From NCBI RefSeq assembly GCF_026230105.1, contig NC_079481.1:16881042-16945041 (forward strand): a DNA stretch of 64,000 nt. Reading direction: 5' to 3'. Shown in pieces: positions 1-11,919 of the stretch; position 1 is the stretch's first letter, and every line of letters starts with the position of its first letter. Source of the DNA: Diorhabda sublineata (Eukaryota > Arthropoda > Insecta > Coleoptera > Chrysomelidae). The notes under the pieces are model-generated. The model ran no database searches. It saw only the letters and a list, made by a program, of their open reading frames with translations, and was not told the DNA's origin. The position numbers and the translations under genes were made by a program.

Positions 1-1639
1 GGCGTTTAGTTTGGTGATTCCTGTATTTAGAGTCATTTTTTGAGACTGCAAATATTGTTGAATTAAATTTACCCTCTCCAGTATAGAAAGCCAGAATTGT
101 ATGTAGGCTAGAAAGTTAAAATCACAAACAGCCGACAGGATCTTGTATCTAGATTTACTTTTGTTGGATCTTGAAAATGTTCCAAACTACTCACAATTGT
201 CTGTATGTTCTCTTTTACAACTTTTATTGACTCGTAATGAGCATTCCAGCGAATATCCGATAAACGTTTTAAATTTTTTCCAGTTTTCTCTTTCAGTAAT
301 TGTCATCTCTGTGTAGATGACGAAAAGACCAAATATAATTTCTTTAGAGATTTAACAATAAACTAATATCTCAGGGTGACGAGCATAGTGCATTGCCGCG
401 CAGAATTTTTATATTCTGGGTGGCAATGAACTATTATGGACAAGCGTGACGCTTACCATCAGGCGAGCGATTTGTTCGTCTCGTCATCTATTCTCATAAA
501 AAAAGACTTCTTAACTTTTTTCTTGTGTTTTTACCCAAAGGGAAACCACACGAAGGCATAATTTTGGTTTCTTTCTATTGCACTATCACTGAAGACGTGT
601 AGTCCATCTTACGTCGTAAGAAAAAGTGAGAGGTGATGAGACATTATAGCTCATTTGATCGTCTTCAAAAGTACGCTTTTTGTAGGCCTTTCCATTTATT
701 TTAATACTTCGATGGTACTAAGCACATTTTTAAAGTTTTGTATAGGATTTGATCAGGGGAATGCGGAGACATTTGGTGCTCCCCAAGATCGGAGCCCCTT
801 CCGCCCCACTCTTCCGTCCGCCACTGTTCGTTCGCCACTATTCGGAGGCGTCAATTTTGAGAACATATATTTTTTTAATTGTCGACCTTGAACATACCTA
901 AATTCACGGTAGACTTAATGTTCAATACGTAAATCAAAACTAAATATTGAAATACGCCCACACCTTAAATACTTTCTTTTATGATTTATCACATGGTTAA
1001 AATAATTTCCTATACGTAATCTTTCATTATATACCATTTATTCTATAGCAATCAAATTAATTTAACTCTTAATATAGTATCAGAGATATGACGTTTTCAT
1101 TTCATTAAATTGTGGAAATAGAATTTTATTTTCTTAATTATTTATCAGTTATTTTAAATTATTTATCTCAAACATCATAACAAAGATGTTCAACATGGTA
1201 TTGCAGTTTCTCAACAGAGTCTGCTGGTTCAAAACGATCAAATTTTTAACATTTTTTCATCAGCTTCGCCTATATGTATGTATCTATTTATGTAATGGAA
1301 TCTTTAACGCGATTTTTCTCAACCGATGACAATAAATTAATTTAATAAGATTGTTCAATAATTTTTATCAATTCATCTGATTAAAATTTACCGACAGAGT
1401 TCCAAATAATGGTGAAGCATTAGATCACAGGATTATATTGCGAAATAATTTATAAGAAGGCCTTATATTCCAGTTATACGTAGTGCTGTCCTTGAGTTCT
1501 TAAGCTAATATAGAAAGAAAAGCCATTAATAAAAAACTGTGATTATTTTTCAATAAATTCTTCTTTTCTTTCCATACATTTTCACAACTTCTGACAAAAG
1601 CATCTTTTCCTCTTTAAAAATATGAGGCATCTGTAGATT
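1..1639. other. AT-rich sequence, no gene recognised
   Basis: I see no supported coding exon, RNA gene or element end here. A GC-richer patch at about 750-860 holds a short open frame with no recognisable motif. Confidence 0.5.
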
Positions 1640-2140
1640 CAAAATGTTAATACACCGCCTATTCCGTTTCATTGTCGCTGTTAAATCTTTTATCCCTGAA
1701 CTCGGCATTCAGCTTTGGGAACAAAATATAATTGGACGGTACGAGATCGGAGCTATATGGCGGGTGTTCAATCAGTGGGAAGCCGTGGGAAGCCTTGGAA
1801 AGCGAAGCAGTATGGACTGACGCGTTGTCATGAAGCAAGTGTACACCTCAGCTGATTTTGCAGCGCCTTTTTTAGATAATTTTTTTGACGTAACTGCCTC
1901 AGTAAGTCAGAGTGATATGCCACGTTCACAGTTGTATTTGATTCTTTGAAGTCAATGAAAAGGATACTCTCACAGTCCCAAAATATTGTAGCAACCACTT
2001 TTTTGGTTGCTTTCGTGACCTTTGCTTTTTTCGCATGGGCTATCCGTTACAATTGGTTAGATTATATTTTCTTGATCCTCGCGGCTCTAAAAATCGTTCA
2101 CATTTTACTCGACGCTGCTTTTGTACTACGCTGAGAATTT
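1640..2140 (-). mobile_element. Degraded mariner (DD34D) transposase fragment
   Basis: Read on the minus strand in pieces, the sequence gives KVVATIFWDCESILFIDF, then LHDNASVHTA, then PPYSSDLVPSNYILFPKL. These match in order the mariner transposase segments around the second catalytic Asp, HDNARPH and PPYSPDLAPSDY. Stops and frameshifts break it up and both element ends are missing. Confidence 0.8.
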
Positions 2141-2169
2141 AGCGCTCTGTGTATAAAAAATATATATAA

Positions 2170-2171
<2 letters not shown>

Positions 2172-2249
<78 letters not shown>
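2172..2249. repeat. (TA)n microsatellite
   Basis: An uninterrupted run of about 39 TA units next to the mariner fragment. Confidence 0.98.
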
Positions 2250-2252
<3 letters not shown>

Positions 2253-2330
2253 TCGACTAATTATTAAAAAAACAAATAATTTTAAAACAGAAGAGCATTA
2301 TTACTATTACTGTATCCCACCACTTTAATT

Positions 2331-2407
2331 GCGTTTGTTAGCTGAGCCGGCTAAGGTGTCAACTTCCGGATTCGCAGGTCGTGGGTTCAAATCCCGTTCA
2401 CGCAGTA
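2331..2407 (+). repeat. tRNA-like sequence, probable SINE head
   Basis: A good A box (TAGCTGAGCCGG) and B box (GGTTCAAATCC) lie at tRNA-like spacing, with a possible TGCGT/ACGCA end pairing and an A-run just after. The full cloverleaf pairs poorly, so a tRNA-derived SINE head or tRNA pseudogene is more likely than a working tRNA gene. Any SINE body would be the next 100-250 bases. Confidence 0.5.
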
Positions 2408-2639
2408 AAAAAAATTTCTCCTTACATCGTAACAAATGTTACAACTGTCTGCCTTCTGTTGAAGATTTAGTATACTAGTTGTATTAATTTTATTATGTTG
2501 TTCGAGAAGGATTTCACATCCGTTCACCCTCTGTTGGAGATTTACAATACTAATAAATATAAATTTATTTTTGACAATAAATCGAACTCAAAAGTGGAGA
2601 GTAAGTATAGTTTAAAAAAACATCACTCGATATTTCGTG

Positions 2640-3060
2640 TGACTGACACACAGATGGCGCTGCCATTGTCAAATTAATATGACGTTTATGAAGTATCAGC
2701 TTCCAAAAGACTATGTGTGAAATTTCATGACATTTCGATTAGTCAGAAAAAAGTGACAGCCATTTAAGTGAAGCTACTTTGTTTTTTTTTTCAAAACAAT
2801 TTATTATTACTTCTTGATAAAAAAATGTATAAGATTCAAAAGTGTTTTCCGGACTCTACTCCATCGAAAAGAACCATTTGTTATTGGTTCGCTGAATTTA
2901 AACGTGTTCGTACAGACACCTATGATGGTAAACGTTATGGTCTTCCAATTGAGGTGGTTATTCCAGAAAACATAAAAAAGTACACAAATTGATTTGCGCG
3001 AGCAATTATAAAGAATAACAAATTTTTGCAACGGAATCAAGGATACGAAAAAGAGAATTT
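2640..3060 (+). mobile_element. Mariner 5' fragment with transposase N-terminus
   Basis: A 5' untranslated part is followed from about 2825 by a helix-turn-helix segment (DSTPSKRTICYWFAEFKR, then PENIKK) typical of the mariner DNA-binding domain. A stop at 2990 ends the open frame. No DDE region follows, so this is a truncated copy on the opposite strand from the fragment at 1640-2140. Confidence 0.8.
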
Positions 3061-4089
3061 TTAGAAATGATTTAAATTCATTAGAATTAGATCTAAATAA
3101 TTTAAGTAAAATTTATAGCTCTATTTTGTAAATTTTAATACAACTACGAAGACTTTGAATATTTTTGAGATATAAAAATTGATTTTTCATGTTAAAACGG
3201 ATTTCTATTTTGATTTGTGTTTAAAAAATTAATAAAAGAAAAACTAATTTTAAATCAGGAGAGACCTAAAATCAAGACGAATTAAATTATATATACTGAG
3301 CACCCCGCATTATATAACAGTGACATTAAGTTTCACTTCATTTTATTTTTATAGGTATTTAGAATTATAATTTTTTATTTGACCTAGTTCTTAAATTTCA
3401 AATCTCTACTTGCGTTTAACATTATATTACTTACTTTGTTAGTATCTAACCAGTTATAAATATTTCAGATCATTTTCGCATGAAAATCTCACACAAGTTG
3501 ATTTAGCTTTCGATATATTTATGCATTTTATATTTAGAAACTATTTGAAAGTTTATTGTAACTACACTTAAGTTATGCTATCAAGCAACGGATCTATGAA
3601 CTTTTTATGAATATTTCAGTAAATCGCCATGAATTTCAGTTTTTTTTATAAATAGTATAACCGGATGTGCTTCTAAATATTATGCCGTACAATTAATCAT
3701 CAGGTGATGGAATGTTCTTTATATTTAGAGCATCTTATAGTCATATCCAGTATTTATTAAGTTTTCTCTTTCGTAAAAAATGCTGATTTGTGTGAATCAA
3801 AGTATATTACTTTTAAAATTATACAGAATTTCCAATTTCAATATCTGAGGAACTATATGCCCTTTCCTTGTTGCTTCTTTGAAGATATCGTGAAAATCGA
3901 GGACAAGAGGAACTAGAATATATCAGCATAATCTTTTGTAAAAGTGTTTGGATACTGGCGCATTCCAAATCTTCTATTAGTTGATAACATGACCGTTGCT
4001 TATTTGCCAGATTGATCACTAAATTTTTCTGCGACATCAGATTATAGTGTGATTAAATAGTTGCGTTTAAGTTAATCCCAACACAAATT
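3061..4089. other. AT-rich sequence, nothing recognised
   Basis: Low-complexity AT-rich DNA. I see no exon, element end or RNA gene. Confidence 0.5.
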
Positions 4090-4462
4090 CAAAAATTTAA
4101 TGCTGGATACATTACATTACATTACAGAAGTCTGGAATATCATATGACACAATAAAAAGATGATGACCTGAGCTTAAATGGTGCAATATGAATTGCAGAA
4201 GACAGTTATGCGAGGAACAATCATACCAAATTAAGAAATGAAAAATAATGTTTAGAAGCTCAAATATTAGCATTTATGCCTATAAAAAATATTCCTATTC
4301 CTGTCAGCGATCGTAAAAAAGGACCAACAAACAAAGAATTGTTTACTATTATTATAGGTCTAAAGTTGAAGGAAATTTATTATATTTACAGTTGTGCAAA
4401 GAACTGGGTCACACTTCTCACACTACTTCCTTACTATTGCATATTCAACCCTATAGAATTAA
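4090..4462 (+). mobile_element. Tc1/mariner-type transposase fragment, left part
   Basis: The frame ends in LPYYCIFNPIELT, which matches the LPPYHC-x-LNPIE-x-W segment around the third catalytic acid of an insect Tc1/mariner-type DDE transposase. The copy is cut by the hAT element that starts at 4463 and resumes at 8830. Positions 4455-4462 are the left target-site duplication of the hAT. Confidence 0.7.
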
Positions 4463-7400
4463 CAGTCCGTCACATTAAGACTACTTGATGCCCTAAGCAA
4501 TCCATGCCTGTGGGCCCCCCTATCCGTAAGCCAACTAGAATCGGTCTTTAAATCTTTACCTGCTAAAAACATTGGTTTTTTGTAAAATAAGATGAAGAGA
4601 TGTAACGTACTTTAGAAGTGGAGTAGGTGCGACAACAATAAAAACCAAAGCATAATTTTATTTATTTATTGAAATGCGCCTTGCGGCTTTTCTGGGCATT
4701 GAATTCACGCACGTCTAACGTTTTTAACATATCGGACTTTATTTACAATATTGATAAATTATCGAGCCTTTCTTGGATCATCTTTGTCCTTTTTTCATTT
4801 TTTAATATTTTTAATTTTGAAAAAGAACGTTCCGCTGAGGAATTTCCTGAGAAAGCTGATTCAATCTTATCATCATGTATTATTTTATACAATTGCGCGT
4901 GAGTTTGATGTAAACATGTGGGAGCCGAATCACTGGGTCTGGAACTTATTTTACTTATGACATATGAATGAAACTGTTGAATTTCAATTATTAATTCGGT
5001 GTTAAGGTCTTCTGGATATGTGTTTACTAGATTTATGCTGTGCTCACTGTATTCTGCAGTTTGACACATAACCTTATCGGCAAGGGTATTTTATTTAAGA
5101 ATGAGAATTTGTCTGCTGTTGCTTTGTATATTTTTCCTCTGTTTCGCATTTCTGCATTTAATTTATCAATGATGCTATAATAACACGTTATTTTGAATTG
5201 TTCTCTTGGGCTGAAACTTACTTCAGGAGTTGAACCATCATTGGGCATTTTCTTTCTTCGTCTTTGACGGCTGTCTTTATATTCCGCATCTGGTAGCTTT
5301 TCTTTTGCGCGGGCTTCGAAAGAATCAATGCCGCACCTCAATTTTTCTAAAAAATTCACGAGTGATTCGTAGAGATTAGCGCAAGTCTCTAGAGTAACTT
5401 CTGGGTCTTGTAATACCTTGCTGACTTTTTGGAAGGTTTGCAAAATTTCGTCCCACATGACCAACATGAGTACGAACTCCAATTCTTGTAGTTTATTCGA
5501 CAAATTAGCTGCTTCTCTTCTGGTTTCTCCTTTTTGCATGTCATCCACAGAAATGACGTCAAATGCATCTATAATTTTGTTATATGTCTGTGAAATAGGT
5601 GATGTCGCTTTAGCGTGTGCTTCCCATCTCTTTTCTCATAAAGATTTCAAAATACTTTCATTACCCAAATGATCTGTTAATATGCGCCACCTTATGGTTG
5701 AACCATAAAAAAAATTGTATAGATTTTGAACTACTGAAAAAAATTTACAGCTGCTAGGCAACAATCCACGGCGCTTCGACCCACTAAATTGAGCGAATGG
5801 GCTGCGCATAGGATATATATTGCAAACGGATTCGCCTCTAGAATCTTCTGCTGCATGCCATTGTAACGCCCAGACATATTTGAAGCATTGTCATAAGACT
5901 GGCCTCTACATTTTGAAAAATCTAATCCACAATTTTCTTCAAGGTATTTAGGAGTCTGCTTTGCCAGTTCATCTCCTGTATGATGCGTTTTCATCTCAAT
6001 AAATGTGCGTCAAATCCGGCGTAGAATCTACTGAAAGACTAATATCTAAAATCTTTTATCTGCGATATAATTTTCCCATGTACTTCTTGGGCCATTATCA
6101 TAATCAACTCTTCGTAAATCGTTTTAGGTAAATACGAGACGTTTCCTTTTCCGGTGTTTCTATATTTGGTTAGTGTGCCGCTAAAAAGGGATCAAATTGA
6201 CTTATAAGTTCCAGTAACGCTAGAAAATTTCCATTCTGAGATCCAAATTTCTCTACTGCACCGCGAAAAGGAAGGCCTCTTACTGCCAATGTACGAATAA
6301 CAGCTATAACTCGCTGTAATACGTGCTCCCAGTAAACATTCTCTTCATGAACTTGCTTATCAAAACTTTGATGCAATCTCAAACCTTTCCTGCGTGTTAA
6401 ATATGTTAATAGACAATCTCTGTGACTAGAACTCTTTTCGTGACCTTCAATCATTACTTTGGTATTCTTCCAGTCACTAAAACCTGTTGAACTACCAAAA
6501 ACTGAAGATTTATCTGAACCAAAAAGGTTACATACAAAACAGTAAAGGGATCCTGTAGAAGGCGAATAAAGTAGCCACTCTCTTTTGTAGTTTTCGCCAT
6601 TAGGCTTTTGGCCGATAAATACTTTTTCATGGTAGTAACGCGACGTTGAACCATAAGTTCGACGGGATTTCTCAAATGAACTATTATGATTTTGACAGTC
6701 TTTTGGTTCGCAAGATAGTCAATATTGCACGTCAACGTTTGAAAATTCACGCCAAAGCCCTGGGTCATTTTCATGATTTAGTGCTCTGTTAATTACAGTT
6801 TCGTCTTTACTATCTTCAGTATTATTCAAGCTTTCAGAATCAGAAGGTTCTTGAATTGTAAAATTTTCTTCACTGTTTTTTGACGTCCCTGGAATTGGAA
6901 TATCAACTGATGGCGATGGTTCAGATTGATCGGGACGGAAAAAACTTGTTAACTTTTTTGTTTTACTTATTGTTTCTGCTATTTTTCTTTTATTCTCTTC
7001 TGTGTGTTTTCGTTTTTGTGCACCACTCAATTGCGAACGCTTCATGATTTAATCTAGGGATGCCCCTAGAAATAAATAAAGAAATAAATGATTAAAAAAA
7101 CTAAACGCTGTAAAATGGAACCTAATTACTCCGAAGCCGAAGGCTTCAAAGCCCTTATAAATTCAATTCAATTCAAGCTAAAATTAAGTAATTAGATATT
7201 ATTTTTTTAGCTATGTACCTATTCTAGCCTATTATTTTGCAAACGAAAAACATTCCATGCCTATCTTAGCGACATTCGAAAATTCTATTCTAAAGAAAGA
7301 AACTGCAACGGTGAACTATTCATCATCCTTATGATTATTATCTTAAAACAAGTAATTATCGAAAAAACAATTTTAGTCACGAGCTTTTACTTAAGTAAAT

Positions 7401-8829
7401 ACATAGACCTCCCGCAGTCGGGTAAAAACAATTGACGAATCGGGTAAATGCAGATCCTTCTCTGGACCTGATTATCAGATCAATACCAATTCCTGATAGA
7501 TAGAACCTATTGATTGTCACCGGGCGGGAGGGAATACATCTTAATATCTTGAGTATTATTGTTCTTCATACCTAATTTCAGCTCAATCGGACCGCTGTTG
7601 CTGGAACTCACTCAAAAAAATCGATCCCAATATTCCGCCCGTACAAAATCATAAACTTACTTTAAGTTTAGTAAAAGCTTGTAACAATATCTATTAGCTT
7701 TTAAATTAAAGAATCGCTAGATATCGGTAGCCGTTTTAGTAGGTATCATTTGACGTGCGGTCATTGACCTCTCAGACTAATTTACCTTCCTAAAAAAAAA
7801 CTACCTATTTCGAAGCTTGCAGAAACTTTCAGCTTCGATTGGTTTGAGTAAATTTACATAACCAAAAGTGAAAGAACTTGGTTCTGATATATATTAGTAG
7901 CCTGTTACACAAACAAAGACAAAATACTTCCTTTCTAATTATTTCAATCATTTAAAAATGGGTTGAAAATATACAATAACAATGAATTGTCGACAAAAAT
8001 TGTAAGAGCGCGGGGTTATGACTCTAGGGCCGTGTTTCGTTGACACGATTACAACGGTTACGCTGCAACTTCATAGCACTCATACGGTCACAGAATTAGT
8101 AATAGTACTCCGTACAGAAGTGACACTCTCCGCACCAAAACGCGTTAGTGACGTCACGCCCCCCTCGCTCGCCCGAGCTCGTGGGCCACTCGGGGTGCAA
8201 GTTCGAAGGGGTGAGGACGCATTCGAAAGGTGGTTTAATCAAACTATTATAATAGGGCGGAAATTTTGTTCTGTTCTCTGTAAGACATTTTTACAAATTT
8301 CCAGTCTCTGTGAAAACTTGTACTAGAACCGCGACTTTAGAGGTATGTTAGCGGTTTATTGAGTCATTTTGAGTCAGTTTTATTTCTTTCTTTGATTATG
8401 TTACCTGACGTCTGATAATATTGTAACCATCCCTAACCTTACCCACACATGCGCGCGTGTACAGAACGTCTACCACTACAATGACAGGTCAAATCGCGCT
8501 TTTTGTATGGAGTGTCATATCTGTGATACGGTAGTAATTCATTTAAATGAAGTTAGCAGCATGAGCGGTTTTAGCGCTCATAGCAAGGACTCGACTCGGA
8601 ACACGGCCTAGGTCGGACTCCACCATAGAGTCCTACTCTATGTCAACTTAAAACGCGCGAATTTTAAAATTAGTCCTAGAAACTTTTTTTGGTTTGGTTT
8701 TTGGTGACGTGAGATGAGAGTGAGACATGATGCCTTAAGGACGGTTTATTTTTGTGCTTCTTCTGGTGCCCCCACGGACGTGATGCCCTAGGCAATTGCT
8801 TAATTTGATTAAGGTTTAATCCGTCACTG
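4463..8829 (-). mobile_element. Complete hAT transposon with 8-bp target duplication
   Basis: The 4367-bp element is flanked by exact 8-bp direct repeats agaattaa at 4455-4462 and 8830-8837. It begins CAGT and ends ACTG, with imperfect terminal repeats (right end read inward: CAGTGACGGATTAAACC) and matching subterminal blocks near 4490 and 8770 (GCCCTA...GTGGG). It encodes a broken transposase on the minus strand and has about 1.7 kb of leader between the start codon and its right end. The 8-bp duplication and CA...TG ends are hAT hallmarks. Confidence 0.92.
4662..7045 (-). pseudogene. hAT transposase with TTF-type zinc finger (ZMYM1-like)
   Basis: The frame starts at MKRSQLSGAQKRKHTEENKR. 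Downstream, in shifting frames, are the TTF zinc-finger segment (LYCFVCNLFG, then FSDWKN, then HEKSSSHRDC), a catalytic-core segment with GQSYDNASNMSG and CAAHSLNLV, and the C-terminal hAT dimerisation segment NSSAERSFSKLK. The stop is near 4662. At least three frameshifts (near 6720, 6460 and 6000-6170) and internal stops show that it is dead. This class resembles zinc finger MYM-type 1-like proteins of many animals, which are domesticated or active hAT transposases. Confidence 0.9.
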
Positions 8830-9060
8830 AGAATTAATGTAACGTAACGTAAGGTAAAATCAGAATTACAAAAAGGTAATCAGTCTCCAGAACTGAGTAA
8901 AGAGGTTGTAGAACTCGTAAAGAAAATTTTAGCTACAGATCGCCAAGAGCTTTGGAGAAACTGTGTTGAACATCAAAGAAGAAGACGAGAATGTGGTCAC
9001 CCTCTTCACAACCCTTCATAATTCAATCAAATGATGAATCTAGCTCAAACGACTCTGACT
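8830..9060 (+). mobile_element. Tc1/mariner-type transposase fragment, right part
   Basis: This continues the element cut by the hAT. It encodes QELWRNCVEH, typical of the C-terminal end of the same transposase type, followed by an acidic and serine-rich tail (DESSSNDSD) in another frame. Positions 8830-8837 are the right hAT target duplication. Confidence 0.65.
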
Positions 9061-10674
9061 AACATAATTATTTATAAAGATACTTTGGAATTGAAATGTT
9101 TTTTTTTCATTCGCTTTATTGGCAGAGAATTTATTTTCCTTTATGGTTTTTTGCTTTGAAATTTTTTTCCAGAAAAAAGAAAACAAATAGGGTACAAAAA
9201 GGGATCAGTTCACGTCTGGTACTTTGTTTAAACCAAAAGCAGATACATTTTACTTGTCTATTTACGTTTTATAATTAAATATTCAGTTGTAGCAAGTTAA
9301 CGAGGTATAATAATGATTAAGTGCATCTGTCTAAATAACGGCGTATAATGCTGTCCAATCTATGTATAATGATTCGATTGCCTTTTAACGAATACGTTCT
9401 CGCATAAGATATACATATTTTCAAAAGTGTTTATAAAAATAATAAATTTTTAAAATGAGGTATCTACGCCTATGGTAGATCAAAAAAATTGTCGGCAAGG
9501 GTTTTTATAATCTGCAAATGATATTGGAAGAACTATATGTACAGACGAACATGCTGGGGAAGCTACTACACAAATCCTAACAAAGACCGACGTGTGACTA
9601 TTAATTATTAATATATTATTAATTTCACTTTTTATGACATTAATAATGGTTAGAGGTAGCAATACCAATGACAGCAATTAACAGTTTGTCATAGCAGAAT
9701 AAATAGTCCCTAGTTACGAGTGTAATTACGCATGAGAAATTTTTTACTCCCGATGTAATGGAAGACGTGTGTGTACTTTCTACACGGAGTAAATGTTGAA
9801 CTTTCGTCCCTGCTACTAAGGACGAAAGAACGTACTTTCGACCGAGGTATGAAGAAAAATTCATTACAATTTAAAAGTCTGAATAGAAAACTTCGCAACT
9901 CCAGATCCCCATTTTGTATAAAGCTAACCTCAATCCGTGTTAATTTAGTTATACTGTTTTTCTTCAATTATTTTTTCGAAATTTGATATCTGTCCGCTAT
10001 TTCTATCCTTTATCAAACAAACAGTTCAAGTCTTCAATATTTCATCGTTAAATTTTTGTGTCACTCTTAAATTTGTTGCTATGAAGTTACGAGGTTAATG
10101 ATTTAAGTCGACGATATGTTAAGGTTGGGTTATTTCTACTTGATCTGGTCGGGGTAAAAGAGGCTGGAGCCTGATTTTCTTATGCGCCTCTATCAACCTT
10201 CCCGTTCTATCACAACTTTAGATAAAATATGGAATTGGAATATTATCGTTTACAACTAGAAGCACGAACTAGAAACACGAACATTTTTGTTGCATGTTTA
10301 TCATACTTGCTGCTAATCCAAACTTTCACTTATTGTTTTGGTTCTGACAGAACTGAATATATTTGTTCCAGATAACACCTATCCATTATAGCATCGTCGT
10401 TCAAAATGATAATAAGGATCGCAGTAATTATTATTTGTGACCAAGTGAATTCACCAAATCTCATCGTCAATAGGCAAATTTTTTACGTATGATTCCAATG
10501 TCAAGCCTCTTGGAATTATCGCTTCAATTATTCCAAATATATGTCGCATATTTCGAAGTATTGAAGTCCAGTGAAGGTTTAAAAGGTGTATAAATAAGAA
10601 AATGCTCGGAATTAAATAAAGACAACAATTTTGTTGTTGATGTGACATTTCAAGTTATGTGTTCTTTTTTTTTT
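9061..10674. other. AT-rich sequence, no gene recognised
   Basis: Only short unsupported frames. I see no splice-consistent peroxidasin exon here, although the missing upstream exons would have been expected in this direction. Confidence 0.5.
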
Positions 10675-11641
10675 ATCCAAAATGCGAGTATTTTTGCAGC
10701 GAGATGAAACTGTAAATGTGTTTGTGATGCAGCTGCTAGACATTGGAAATAATAAAGTCGAAGTTGACACCTCGACCGGATTTCTATTACATCACAAACT
10801 CAAGAGAGAAGCGTATTCAGCCAGATATAGCGCAACAGTTCAATAACCATAATTGGCTGGGTGAAAGAACAATATTGGCGGCGAAAAATCAAGATGTCGA
10901 GGATCTCAATGCGATCATTCAGAATTTTCTTCTTTCTATCCCATGGGGTTTATAATTCACTGGAATTGCCTGGATTGCCACCTAACAATTTTCAGTCAAA
11001 AGTAGGATCAGTCTTCATCATGCTGCGTAACAATAATCAACCTCGACTATGAAATGGAACAAGACTGGCTGTGAAAAAGTTGATGAATTACGTAATTGAG
11101 GCAACAATCATAAAAGGAAAATACAAAGGAGAGGATGTCTTGATTCCGCGTATACCGATGATTCCAGCCATTAGATTTTAAACGTCTGGTCTCTGCCATG
11201 ACCATAAATAAACCGCAAGGCCAGTCGTTAGAAGCTTTTGGAATCAACTTGGAGTTTCCTTGTTTCGGGCATGGACAATTATACGTCCCGTGTTCGCGCG
11301 TCGTTAAACCGACATTTTTGTTTATTTAAGCACCACAAAACACAAGATATAGTTTATTAGAAAGTTTTAAATTGATTAACAGACTGTATCATAAATGTGT
11401 GTGTCTCTGCCAATATCAAATTAAAACCTTACAAATAGCCAGTATTTCAGGAAAACTCTATATTGTAAGTAAGCAACATGTATAATTAATTAAAAATAAT
11501 AATAAAAGTTCATCCATACCGAGCTTTTTTATTTGTTCCAATAAAAAAAGGATTCCTTTTGTTTGTTTTAAGTTTATTTTATACAAAATTAGGTCTTTTA
11601 TCTATAGATTGAGGCAGTACGAAGACTGCCGGGTCAGCTAG
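10675..11641 (+). mobile_element. Helitron 3' part: PIF1-like helicase remnant and terminal hairpin
   Basis: From 10675 the broken frame gives MRVFLQRDET, then LNSLELPGLPP-like sequence, then MLRNNNQPRL, NGTRLAVKKLMNYVIEAT, GEDVLIPRIPMIP and TINKPQGQSLEAFGI. In that order these are the C-terminal helicase motifs of a Helitron Rep/helicase. The 3' end is classic: a hairpin GGCAGT(11613-11618)-ACGAAG-ACTGCC(11625-11630), then CTAG at 11638-11641 followed by T. The 5' end was not found, so the copy is truncated. Confidence 0.88.
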
Positions 11642-11703
11642 TGCCTTATATTTTGTGCATATTGGATAATCAGTTTAATTCAGAATTTTTTCTTAATTTG
11701 CAG

Positions 11704-11919
11704 GGACCTCCGATTCAACAAGATAGAACAAATCCCTTCTGGAACGTTCAATAATCACAGAAAAATCTTAACTTTGCTTTTAAACTACAATCTACTGACT
11801 TCTTTACAAAGTGGTATATTTGATGGCTTGGATAATTTGCAACATCTGTATTTGTATTACAATAAAATTCGTTTCATACACCCTAATGTATTCCAAGGCC
11901 TAAAAAAACTGGAAAGGCT
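11704..11919 (+). CDS. Pxn: Peroxidasin exon: three leucine-rich repeats
   Basis: The exon is 216 bp, exactly three 72-bp (24-residue) LRR units in phase 2. The repeats carry the L-x-L-x-x-N-x-I/L pattern, for example DLRFNKIEQIPSGTF and LYLYYNKIRFI. The acceptor is cag at 11701-11703. The donor gtaagt starts at 11920 and splits a Leu codon that the next exon completes. The first base is the third base of a codon, so an upstream exon ending in phase 2 is required. That exon should encode the signal peptide and LRR N-cap; I did not find it in the first 11.7 kb. Confidence 0.95.

Noticed and set aside
655..891. 78-codon frame with a GC-richer second half
   Set aside because: No family motif, no splice context and not phase-compatible with an LRR N-cap exon that I can recognise.
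1946..2134. Plus-strand frame that looks like a small membrane protein
   Set aside because: It is antisense to the mariner transposase fragment; the hydrophobic look comes from the complement of that coding sequence.
2331..2407. Functional tRNA gene
   Set aside because: A and B boxes are good but the acceptor, D and anticodon arms do not fold convincingly.
8018..8326. 102-codon plus-strand frame
   Set aside because: Lies in the leader of the hAT element, without recognisable domains; kept only as part of the leader finding.
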